A DNA stretch of 8,152 bases from CADCTM01 sp049671305 (GTDB taxonomy: Bacteria; Cyanobacteriota; Cyanobacteriia; Cyanobacteriales; Coleofasciculaceae): assembly GCA_049671305.1 (NCBI GenBank), contig JBATUR010000084.1, positions 1-8,152 on the forward strand. The letters run 5' to 3'. The notes beneath the pieces were generated by a model. The model saw only the letters and a list, made by a program, of their open reading frames with translations, was not told where the DNA came from and made no database searches. Numbering within the stretch: the stretch's first letter is position 1; each line of letters begins with the position of its first letter. The position numbers and the translations under genes are program-made. Shown one piece after another: positions 1-5,082 of the stretch.

Positions 1-1
1 T

Positions 2-127
2 GAGACTTTCTACACCAAGAATATTCTTTTAAATGAAGGTATTCGCGCTTGGATGGCGCCGGCTGATCAACCTCATGAGCGCTTTGAGTTTCCTGAAGAA
101 GTTCTGCCTCGTGGTAACGCTCTGTAA
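2..127 (+). CDS. psbD: Photosystem II D2 protein, C-terminal end (partial, stand-alone psbD copy)
   Basis: Only the last 41 codons and the TAA are in the window; the gene enters from the left edge. The frame ends in FPEEVLPRGNAL, the hallmark C-terminus of D2, preceded by the conserved NEGIRAWMAPADQPHERFEF stretch. D2 is one of the two reaction-centre core subunits of photosystem II. It sits in the thylakoid membrane and binds the QA quinone, pheophytin and part of the chlorophyll set; those ligands lie upstream and cannot be checked here. In the usual cyanobacterial psbD-psbC operon, psbC starts inside the end of psbD. Here no other frame carries a PsbC-like N-terminus and a terminator follows 45 bases after the stop. 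I therefore infer the monocistronic second copy (psbD2), which many cyanobacteria keep as a stress- or light-induced duplicate. D2 identity is very secure; the psbD2 label is inference. Confidence 0.95.
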   Translation, partial: ETFYTKNILLNEGIRAWMAPADQPHERFEFPEEVLPRGNAL

Positions 128-172
128 GAATTAGCTAATTCCAAATAAAAGCTTCTTTTAGCAAAATATTTG

Positions 173-202
173 ACCCCTACCTGTCGGTGGGGGTATTTTT
201 TT
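173..202 (+). terminator. Intrinsic terminator of psbD
   Basis: A 9-bp stem ACCCCTACC / GGTGGGGGT (173-181 with 186-194, one G:U pair) with a TGTC loop is followed by A and T7 (196-202). It lies 45 bases after the psbD stop and is a textbook Rho-independent terminator, so psbD transcription ends here rather than running into a psbC. Confidence 0.9.
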
Positions 203-230
203 GGTCTGACAGTTCATAAATTTAGTCTTG

Positions 231-239
231 TGTTATCTT
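231..239 (+). promoter_or_regulatory. Possible extended -10 promoter for the structured RNA region
   Basis: TGT followed by TATCTT (TG 231-232, hexamer 234-239) resembles an extended -10 element and would place transcription start near 246. A CTGACA (206-211) upstream resembles a -35 box, but its 22-base spacing is too long, so the case rests on the extended -10 alone. It is the best candidate between the psbD terminator and the hairpin series. Confidence 0.25.
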
Positions 240-311
240 TAGATACAGGTGAACTACACCTTGTACACAACGGTATATGAAACCGTTTCGGGTTTACAGG
301 AGGTGATGCCC

Positions 312-383
312 ATGACAGATAGTAGTAAATTCATGGGTCATTTGATTGGAGTTAGCCGGCTGTGCGCCGGGGCTGTTCTCTAG
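312..383 (+). CDS. Possible 23-residue mini-ORF with strong ribosome binding site inside the structured RNA
   Basis: AGGAGG (298-303) lies 8 bases before ATG 312, an ideal Shine-Dalgarno arrangement that few genes in this window have. The frame runs 23 codons to TAG 381-383, starting MTDSSKFMGH and ending SRLCAGAVL. An in-frame ATG at 306 is too close to the Shine-Dalgarno site. I recognise no family. The start codon lies in the CCCATGA/TCATGGG helix, and a CCTCC at 447-451 could pair with the Shine-Dalgarno, so translation might be controlled by folding. It may equally be accidental: the codons overlap helices that constrain the sequence for structural reasons. Confidence 0.25.
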   Translation: MTDSSKFMGHLIGVSRLCAGAVL

Positions 384-485
384 TAGTTAGCTTGATTCTC
401 TTCGGAGAATCGCTGTAGTTTAACTGCTGAAGCTGGCTCGGAGATTCCTCCCGGCAGCCTGGTTTCAATCAGAAGACCCGCTAGA

Positions 486-549
486 CCGCTCTCACATTTG
501 GTGCGATGGCTTAAACCAAAACACTGCCCGTGAGAGCGGATAGTTTTTT
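486..549 (+). terminator. Terminator-like hairpin ending the structured RNA
   Basis: A perfect 10-bp stem CCGCTCTCAC (486-495) / GTGAGAGCGG (530-539) encloses a smaller hairpin TTTGGT/ACCAAA (497-502/515-520), and ATAG plus T6 (544-549) follow. The nested loop is larger than in a minimal terminator. Stem strength and T tract still argue for intrinsic termination or attenuation 47 bases before the dehydratase start. Confidence 0.65.
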
Positions 550-570
550 GAGGGATGTTTTAAGCTATTT

Positions 571-584
571 TGGTGGAAACACCA
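571..584 (+). promoter_or_regulatory. Small GNRA-loop hairpin before the dehydratase start
   Basis: TGGTG-GAAA-CACCA forms a 5-bp stem capped by a GAAA tetraloop. It lies between the upstream terminator and the weak AGGG / ATG of the dehydratase gene and could affect translation initiation or RNA stability. It is short, so chance is possible. Confidence 0.3.
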
Positions 585-595
585 TCAGGGACATC

Positions 596-877
596 ATGGC
601 TCAATTATTGACCGATGCAGAAATTCAAGAGCAAGCCAAACTTTTGGCAGGTTGGACTGTAGAAGGCAAAGAGTTGCAGAGAACTTTTAAGTTTAAAGAT
701 TTTGTAGAAGCGATCGCCTTTATTAATAAAATAGTTGAACCTGCCGAAACTGCCGGACATCATCCTGATTTGGCAATTTCTTACAATAAGGTCAAAGTTA
801 CTCTAACCACCCATGATGCTGGCGGTTTGACCTCAAATGATTTTGAGCTAGCACAAGTTGTCTCAAAATTAAATTAA
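596..877 (+). CDS. Pterin-4a-carbinolamine dehydratase (4a-hydroxytetrahydrobiopterin dehydratase, EC 4.2.1.96)
   Basis: The 93-residue product matches the size and fold pattern of the PCD/DCoH family, which dehydrates 4a-hydroxytetrahydropterin to quinonoid dihydropterin during pterin cofactor recycling in the cytoplasm. Visible family marks are the AGHHPDL segment (His55-His56-Pro57), the following NKVKVTLTTHDAGGLTSND strand-helix with His73-Asp74, and an N-terminal GW..EGKELQRTFKFKDF beta hairpin. I chose ATG 596 although the frame is open back to a GTG at 530. The extra 22 codons would run through the terminator stem and T6 and are not family-like. A weak AGGG (587-590) precedes the ATG, just after a GAAA-tetraloop hairpin (571-584). 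No aromatic amino acid hydroxylase is nearby, so the physiological partner is unknown; cyanobacterial members may serve other pterin roles. The upstream RNA may control expression. Family assignment is secure. Confidence 0.92.
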   Translation: MAQLLTDAEIQEQAKLLAGWTVEGKELQRTFKFKDFVEAIAFINKIVEPAETAGHHPDLAISYNKVKVTLTTHDAGGLTSNDFELAQVVSKLN

Positions 878-1085
878 ATTTGTTTACTTACCTAAAAATC
901 TAGCGGATCTACTTATCTCCAACTAGATATGCTAAACACTAAGTCATTGCGGCAACAAATCAGCTCAAATATCTCCTAATTCTGACAATCAATCAAAACT
1001 TAATTAGCCGCTTCTAGGTATACGATGTAACATAGTCGAAGAAGGATAACATAACTCTTTCTGCAAAGGTGTGAGGACAAGAAAA

Positions 1086-3065
1086 ATGGCAAAGATACTG
1101 TTAAAAGCTCTACTAGTTAGCCCAGCGGTACTAAGTGTAATACTCGTAGCTTTTTCCGGTGCAGCACGCGCCGCTACGGATACAAACAACTTGGTAAAAG
1201 ACAGCCAAACCGCTACAGACTTGGCTGAAACTCCAGCGTACCAGGTTAAGTCAATTGCCATCGAAGCGCCGACAGAGGCAGTTTCGCCAACAACAAACAA
1301 TACAGTTGTTGCAACCCCCGAACAATTAGCCGCTAACTCCGATCCAGTGGTGGCAACACCAGAGGCTGCCGTACTTGCCCCAGCGCCAGTCATGCCCACA
1401 GCAGCACCACAAGTTGCCCAAGCTGCCCCAGCCCCGGCAGATACCAACGTCATCAACCAGCTCAACCAAATCAACCGCTATGGCTCTGAAGGCAATAGCA
1501 ACTCACAAGATCAAGTCACCAACGTCAGCCAACTACGGGACGTATCTCCGGGAGACTGGGCATTTGAAGCCCTACGGAGTTTGGTCGAGCGCTATGGTTG
1601 TATCGCAGGTTATCCAGATGGCACATATCGCGGCAACCGTGCCCTGAGTCGTTTTGAGTTTGCGGCTGGTTTGAATGCTTGCTTAAATCAAGTTGAGCGT
1701 TTGATTCAAACAAGTACAGCAGACTTTGTTAGAAAATCCGACTTAGAAACTCTTCAGCGTTTGGTTAGTGAATTCCGGACAGAATTGACAACCTTGGGCG
1801 CACGAGTTGATAAATTAGACGGTCGTGTTGGTTTCCTAGAAGCTCGTCAATTCTCCACAACCACCAAGCTGCAAGGTGAAGCAATCTTTGCCGTCACTGA
1901 CGAATTTAATCAGTCAGTTACAAATAACACCGTCTTTCAAAACCGTGTACGTTTGAGACTGAACACCAGCTTTACGGGTAAAGACTTGTTGGTTACTCGT
2001 TTAGCGGCGGGTAATGCTCAAGCTTTTAGTAAGCCTGATATCAATGGTGTTCCCACAGTAGGTGGTACGGCTGAAGGCACTCAAACCTTTGAGTTTGGTG
2101 GTAACAGCGGCAATAGCGTTTCCTTAGACTGGTTAGCTTACTACGCAAACTTTGGCAGCTCGAAAGTCTACATAGCAGCAACCGGTGGTCTTCATGACGA
2201 CTATGCTCCTACCCTCAATCCTTACTTTGATGATGGAGATGGTGGTAATGGTGCCCTTACTACCTTTGCGTCCAAGAATCCTATCTATCGCATCGGTGGT
2301 GGAGCAGGTGGAGCGATCAGTTTTGGTGTTGGACCTTTAACCAGCATCTTAGGACCTAGTACCCTTACCATTGGCTATCTGGCTGGGTCTGGAGGTACAG
2401 GAATAGGTGTTAATCCTCCACCTAATCGGTTTGGTGCCAATAACCCTGCTGAAAAAGCAGGACTATTTGACGGTGACTATGCGGCACTTGGGCAACTGAA
2501 CTTTAACCTGGGCGACCGGATTGGTGTTGGTGCGACTTACGTCCATGCTTACAACAATGCTGGAACTGATATCTTCGATGCTGGCGGCTCTTTTGCTGCC
2601 GTTGGTACAGCATTAGGAAACCGTCCCTCCTTACTCGTCGCAGCAAGTGGGGGCGTAGAAGCTCCGACTGTCACGAACTCTTATGGAGGACAAGTAGCCT
2701 TCCGCTTCACTGACAACATTTCCATCAGTGGATTTGCCACCTATACCCAAGCAATTTTGCTGGGTCAGGGACGTGGTGACATCTGGACTTATGGTGCTGG
2801 TGTTGCCTTATCTGACGTGGGCAAAAAAGGTAACATCTTAGGTCTGTTTGCCGGTGTAGAACCAACTTTAAGAGGCGTAACACCTGGTCTTCGCGGTGCA
2901 GGCTTTTCCCGTGACAATGCATGGCACTTTGAAGGCTTCTACAAGTACCAGTTATCAGAAAATATCTCGGTTACTCCTGGTATTATTTGGCTAACTTCTC
3001 CTCAGCAAAACGCAGGTAACGACGATGTGGTAATTGGTACCCTCAGAACTACCTTTACTTTCTAG
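1086..3065 (+). CDS. SLH-domain OprB-type outer-membrane porin (cyanobacterial SomA/iron-uptake-porin family)
   Basis: The 659-residue protein has the standard cyanobacterial porin architecture. A Sec signal peptide covers residues 1-29 (cleavage likely after GAARA). An Ala/Pro/Val/Thr-rich linker follows to about 140. One SLH domain lies at about 145-207 (VSQLRDVSPGDWAFEALRSL, GCIAGYPDGTYRG, ALSRFEFAAGLNACL). A heptad-type coiled coil is at about 208-254, and then a long OprB beta-barrel rich in Gly and alternating hydrophobics ends in TTFTF, the terminal aromatic expected for BAM insertion. The SLH part tethers the trimer to peptidoglycan-linked polymer in the periplasm while the barrel passes small solutes or ions. 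Cys172 and Cys199 in the SLH domain could form a disulfide. ATG 1086 is chosen over an open GTG at 1071 because GAGG (1073-1076) sits 9 bases before it and the signal peptide then starts MAKILLK. Gene order recalls Anabaena PCC 7120 alr4550, a major porin, but that is from memory. It is a single-gene unit with its own terminator. Confidence 0.95.
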   Translation: MAKILLKALLVSPAVLSVILVAFSGAARAATDTNNLVKDSQTATDLAETPAYQVKSIAIEAPTEAVSPTTNNTVVATPEQLAANSDPVVATPEAAVLAPAPVMPTAAPQVAQAAPAPADTNVINQLNQINRYGSEGNSNSQDQVTNVSQLRDVSPGDWAFEALRSLVERYGCIAGYPDGTYRGNRALSRFEFAAGLNACLNQVERLIQTSTADFVRKSDLETLQRLVSEFRTELTTLGARVDKLDGRVGFLEARQFSTTTKLQGEAIFAVTDEFNQSVTNNTVFQNRVRLRLNTSFTGKDLLVTRLAAGNAQAFSKPDINGVPTVGGTAEGTQTFEFGGNSGNSVSLDWLAYYANFGSSKVYIAATGGLHDDYAPTLNPYFDDGDGGNGALTTFASKNPIYRIGGGAGGAISFGVGPLTSILGPSTLTIGYLAGSGGTGIGVNPPPNRFGANNPAEKAGLFDGDYAALGQLNFNLGDRIGVGATYVHAYNNAGTDIFDAGGSFAAVGTALGNRPSLLVAASGGVEAPTVTNSYGGQVAFRFTDNISISGFATYTQAILLGQGRGDIWTYGAGVALSDVGKKGNILGLFAGVEPTLRGVTPGLRGAGFSRDNAWHFEGFYKYQLSENISVTPGIIWLTSPQQNAGNDDVVIGTLRTTFTF

Positions 3066-3099
3066 AACTTGAAAGCATAAGAATCACAACCTGATAGAG

Positions 3100-3130
3100 A
3101 TAGCCTCGCTGCTTGGCGGGGCTATTTTTT
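3100..3130 (+). terminator. Intrinsic terminator of the porin gene
   Basis: An 11-bp stem ATAGCCTCGCT / GGCGGGGCTAT (3100-3110 with 3115-3125, two G:U pairs) with a GCTT loop runs straight into T6 (3125-3130), 35 bases after the porin stop. Confidence 0.92.
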
Positions 3131-3150
3131 ATTGAGGTACTCAGCAGACA

Positions 3151-3216
3151 AGATCCCCGACTTCTGGATTAAACCCTCAGACTGAAGGAGAAATCTCCAA
3201 AAGAAGTCGGGGATCT
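3151..3216. repeat. Long hairpin repeat with AGATCCCCGACTTCT arms
   Basis: Perfect 15-base inverted arms, AGATCCCCGACTTCT (3151-3165) and AGAAGTCGGGGATCT (3202-3216), flank a 36-base centre. The centre can itself pair (GGAGA/TCTCC, CCTCAG/CTGAAGG). From memory, this 'gatccccgacttct' palindrome is a common dispersed intergenic repeat of Nostocales genomes, behaving like a small non-autonomous or REP-like element. No transposase or target duplication is visible. It sits between the porin terminator and the Rrf2 promoter. Confidence 0.85.
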
Positions 3217-3246
3217 CCAACAAGTTGTTGCTCCCAAACCCGTGAA

Positions 3247-3259
3247 TCACCAGTGGTGA
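3247..3259. promoter_or_regulatory. Candidate operator palindrome before the Rrf2 gene
   Basis: TCACCA-G-TGGTGA is a perfect 13-base palindrome ending 7 bases before a TATAAT box. It covers the place where a -35 element would lie. A repressor dimer bound here would block RNA polymerase. Rrf2-family regulators usually bind dyad sites at their own promoters, so autoregulation is the simplest inference; the binding protein is not shown by the sequence. Confidence 0.45.
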
Positions 3260-3266
3260 ACCGGGG

Positions 3267-3272
3267 TATAAT
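3267..3272 (+). promoter_or_regulatory. -10 box of the Rrf2/cysK promoter
   Basis: A consensus TATAAT lies 30 bases before the Rrf2 ATG and would start transcription around 3279, leaving a short leader. The -35 position (around 3243-3249, TGAATC) is poor. That fits a regulated promoter overlapped by the palindrome at 3247-3259. Confidence 0.5.
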
Positions 3273-3301
3273 AAACACAGTTGCTTTTTACTTTAATTTC
3301 A

Positions 3302-3739
3302 ATGGAACTTTCCTGCAAAACTGAGTATGCGCTTCTAGCACTTTTAGAGTTAACAGCTTATTACGATGAAGGAGAGCCGTTGCAAATTAGGCAAATTGCC
3401 GCGCAGCAAAGTATCCCTGATAGATATTTAGAACAGCTACTCGCCACATTAAGACGTGGAGGCTTGGTGCATAGCCAACGGGGAGCTAAAGGAGGCTACA
3501 TATTAGGACGAGAACCTTGGCAGATTACACTTCTAGATGTGATTAATTGCTTAGAAGGCTCAGACTCAAAAGCCTCTAAAAATGATGAACTGGAAAAAAC
3601 CGTAGAAAACGCTGTAGTCAGTGAAATTTGGCAAGAAGTCCACGAGCGTGCTAACGATGTCTTGCGCGGCTATACCCTGCAAGATTTGCGTGAGAAGCGG
3701 GACGCCAGAAAGCAATTAGACATTATGTATTACATCTAG
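3302..3739 (+). CDS. Rrf2-family winged-helix transcriptional regulator, no Fe-S cysteine triad
   Basis: The 145-residue protein begins MELSCKTEYALLALLELTAY, the typical first helix of Rrf2/IscR/CymR proteins. A helix-turn-helix lies at about 28-50 (LQIRQIAAQQSIPDRYLEQLL) and a wing at RGAKGGYIL (60-68), then the ITLLDVINCLEG dimerisation helix. The C-terminal 60 residues are charged and less conserved. The only cysteines are Cys5 and Cys83; IscR and NsrR need three clustered cysteines near residues 90-105, so cluster binding of that type is unlikely. ATG 3302 is chosen over an open TTG at 3281 because the family motif starts directly there and the -10 box implies transcription start near 3279. 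No Shine-Dalgarno is visible. Cysteine synthase begins 58 bases after the stop, so co-transcription and control of sulfur/cysteine metabolism are likely by context (compare CymR of Bacillus, which acts with CysK). The target regulon is unknown. Confidence 0.9.
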   Translation: MELSCKTEYALLALLELTAYYDEGEPLQIRQIAAQQSIPDRYLEQLLATLRRGGLVHSQRGAKGGYILGREPWQITLLDVINCLEGSDSKASKNDELEKTVENAVVSEIWQEVHERANDVLRGYTLQDLREKRDARKQLDIMYYI

Positions 3740-3797
3740 TTCAGTAGCATCCATACAATAGTTTAAAGACGAATAACAACTAACCACTTTATAAATC

Positions 3798-4760
3798 ATG
3801 CGAATTGCCCAAGATATAACAGAACTAATTGGTCGTACTCCTTTGGTACAACTAAACCGCATTCCCAAAGCAGAAGGCTGTGTGGCGCGTATTGTCGTCA
3901 AGCTAGAAGGAATGAACCCCTCGGCATCCGTCAAAGACCGCATCGGCGCTAGTATGATTAATGCTGCCGAAGAACAGGGACTAATTACCCCAGGCAAAAC
4001 ACTTTTAGTAGAACCAACTTCCGGTAATACAGGTATTGCTTTGGCAATGGCAGCGGCAGCTAAAGGCTATCAGTTGATTTTAACTATGCCTGACACCATG
4101 AGTACAGAGCGACGGGCGATGTTGCGGGCGTATGGTGCCCAGCTCGAACTAACTCCAGGCATTCAAGGCATGAGTGGCTGTATTCGTCGGGCGCAAGAAA
4201 TTGTGGAATCAACAGCCGATGCTTATATGTTGCAACAATTTAATAATCCCGCTAACCCAGCCATTCATCGCCAGACAACTGCTGAAGAAATTTGGCAAGA
4301 TACTGATGGAGAGGTAGATATTATGGTGGCAGGAATTGGTACCGGTGGCACAATTACGGGTGTTGCAGAAGTCATTAAACAACGCAAACCCAGCTTTCAA
4401 GTTGTTGCTGTTGAACCAAGTAGTAGCCCTGTGCTTTCTGGTGGACGCCCTGGACCTCATAAGATTCAAGGACTAGGTGCGGGTTTTATTCCAGAAGTTT
4501 TGAATGTGGAATTAATAGATCAAGTAATTGCCGTTAGCGATGAAGAAGCGATCGCTTATGGACGCCGCCTTGCCCGTGAAGAAGGACTACTATCAGGCAT
4601 TTCTACTGGTGCTGCTCTTTATGCCGCCGTGCAAATAGCCAAACTTCCCGAAAATGAAGGCAAACTAATTGTCATGATTCAACCCAGCTTTGGTGAACGT
4701 TACCTAAGCACACCTCTATTCCAAGACCAAGAATTACGTGTGCCAGCAGTCATGAGTTAG
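3798..4760 (+). CDS. cysK: Cysteine synthase A (O-acetylserine sulfhydrylase, EC 2.5.1.47)
   Basis: The 320-residue fold-type II PLP enzyme makes cysteine from O-acetylserine and sulfide in the cytoplasm. Lys46 in PSASVKDRIG is the Schiff-base lysine. PTSGNTG (73-79) is the substrate-carboxylate loop, GTGGTITG (181-188) binds the PLP phosphate, and SGISTGAA (266-273) ends the cofactor site. PGPHKIQGLGAGFIP (218-232) is the CysK-type segment, and length matches CysK (about 310-325). PSFGERYLST near the C-terminus is typical of plant and cyanobacterial forms. ATG 3798 directly precedes the family N-terminus ITELIGRTPLVQLN; no Shine-Dalgarno is seen. The TTTATAAAT just upstream (about 3788-3796) is too close to the start to be a useful promoter, so expression probably comes from the Rrf2 promoter or from within that gene. 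One HIP1 octamer lies inside (4548-4555). The enzyme class is certain; CysK rather than a paralogue such as CysM is likely. Confidence 0.95.
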   Translation: MRIAQDITELIGRTPLVQLNRIPKAEGCVARIVVKLEGMNPSASVKDRIGASMINAAEEQGLITPGKTLLVEPTSGNTGIALAMAAAAKGYQLILTMPDTMSTERRAMLRAYGAQLELTPGIQGMSGCIRRAQEIVESTADAYMLQQFNNPANPAIHRQTTAEEIWQDTDGEVDIMVAGIGTGGTITGVAEVIKQRKPSFQVVAVEPSSSPVLSGGRPGPHKIQGLGAGFIPEVLNVELIDQVIAVSDEEAIAYGRRLAREEGLLSGISTGAALYAAVQIAKLPENEGKLIVMIQPSFGERYLSTPLFQDQELRVPAVMS

Positions 4761-4779
4761 GTAAGATTTTGAGAAAAGC

Positions 4780-4843
4780 AGAGACGTTTCATCGATAGCG
4801 TAGCGTTAGCGAGGCTTCGAGCGTCAACGTCTCTACAGTTTTT
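4780..4843. repeat. Inverted repeat with TAGCG units, possible bidirectional terminator
   Basis: AGAGACGTT (4780-4788) and AACGTCTCT (4826-4834) form a perfect 9-bp inverted repeat. Between them lie three TAGCG copies (4796-4800, 4801-4805, 4807-4811) and a small GCT-TCG-AGC hairpin (about 4814-4822). A T5 run (4839-4843) follows on the plus strand and a T4 on the minus strand. It lies between the convergent genes cysK and psbY, where a shared terminator is expected. AGAGACGTT arms and 'gcgtagcgttagcgaggctt' cores are, from memory, widespread dispersed repeats in Nostoc-type genomes, so this may be a repeat copy that also terminates transcription. Confidence 0.65.
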
Positions 4844-4848
4844 GGAAC

Positions 4849-4968
4849 TTACTTACTCAGAAAGCCCTGAATTTGCTTTAAAGCAGCCGAACCAATGTTA
4901 AATGCTGCCCAGCCTGCTGCCAAAGCCAAAGGAGACAGAACTACTGCTATACGCCAATCAATGTCCAT
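4849..4968 (-). CDS. psbY: Photosystem II protein PsbY
   Basis: A 39-codon gene reads from ATG 4968 down to TAA 4849 and gives MDIDWRIAVVLSPL, then ALAAGWAAFNIGSAALKQIQ and a short polar tail. This is the PsbY pattern: the DWR N-terminus, a single membrane helix at about 5-25, and the AAGWAAFNIG core followed by an amphipathic LKQIQ stretch. PsbY is a peripheral low-molecular-weight subunit near cytochrome b559 in photosystem II of the thylakoid membrane. Loss is usually mild in cyanobacteria, with increased photoinhibition reported. A GAGG lies 11 bases before the ATG. The gene is convergent with cysK and downstream, in the same direction, of the carbonic anhydrase-like gene, separated by 114 bases. 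An overlapping plus-strand open frame (4902-5099) has no family resemblance and is spurious. Such small genes are often missed. Confidence 0.93.
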   Translation of the reverse strand: MDIDWRIAVVLSPLALAAGWAAFNIGSAALKQIQGFLSK

Positions 4969-5082
4969 GTTTTTATTGTCCTCGCTCAACTATTGAAGTT
5001 TTTTGTACGTTTCTCATTTTTCTATTTTTAGGCAAAATGACACCTTTTACCATCAGACTTTGCCGCAAGGTAGAGTTTAGAG

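Larger units (their letters stand above)
246..549 (+). ncRNA. Candidate structured RNA (free small RNA or long leader) with its own terminator
   Basis: No conventional protein gene occupies this stretch, but it contains a dense run of strong helices. They are AACGGT/ACCGTT (269-274/282-287); CCCATGA/TCATGGG (309-315/331-337), extended by TGA/TCA across a TG bulge; a GC-rich hairpin around 354-374 (AGCCGGC with GCCGG..GCT, loop TGTGC); AGTAGTTA/TAACTGCT (382-389/421-428), enclosing a perfect GATTCTC-TTCG-GAGAATC hairpin with a UUCG loop (394-411); GGCT..GGAG/CTCC..AGCC (435-459); and a perfect 10-bp stem CCGCTCTCAC/GTGAGAGCGG (486-495/530-539). The last stem encloses TTTGGT/ACCAAA and is followed by ATAG and T6 (544-549). 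The final element is terminator-like, so transcripts probably end before the dehydratase gene. I looked for signatures of tmRNA, RNase P RNA, SRP RNA, a tRNA intron and common riboswitches and found none. The 5' end is a guess from the nearby -10-like element. It could be a stand-alone RNA or an attenuating leader of the downstream gene. Confidence 0.5.

Noticed and set aside
246..549. Known structural RNA (tmRNA, RNase P RNA, SRP RNA, cobalamin or fluoride riboswitch)
   Set aside because: The conserved cores of these RNAs (for example the RNase P AGAGGAAAGTCC-type segment, the SRP GGAAGG-AGCAGCC loop and the B12 box) are not present; 6S RNA could not be excluded by eye.
530..595. N-terminal extension of the dehydratase from GTG 530
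   Set aside because: It runs through the terminator stem and T6, is not family-like, and ATG 596 gives the normal 93-residue length.
976..1030. Porin promoter with CTGACA (982-987) and TATACG (1019-1024)
   Set aside because: The 31-base spacing is too long and alternative -35 boxes are spaced too short; no promoter could be supported.
1004..1474. Minus-strand open frame of 156 codons opposite the porin signal peptide and linker
   Set aside because: It is antisense to the Ala/Thr/Pro-rich linker of the porin; its low-complexity Ala/Ser/Gly/Val composition simply mirrors that, and there is no family match.
1375..1713. Short open frames on both strands (1375-1647 plus, 1525-1713 minus) inside the porin gene
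   Set aside because: They overlap the SLH-coding sequence, which is unmistakable in the main frame; their compositions are not protein-like.
2725..2922. Minus-strand open frame of 65 codons inside the porin barrel
   Set aside because: It is His/Cys/Arg-rich, with no start context and no domain; a shadow of the porin.
3716..3997. Minus-strand open frame across the Rrf2-cysK junction
   Set aside because: It overlaps two well-supported genes on the other strand and has no recognisable family.
4209..4469. Minus-strand open frame inside cysK
   Set aside because: It lies wholly within conserved cysteine synthase coding sequence.
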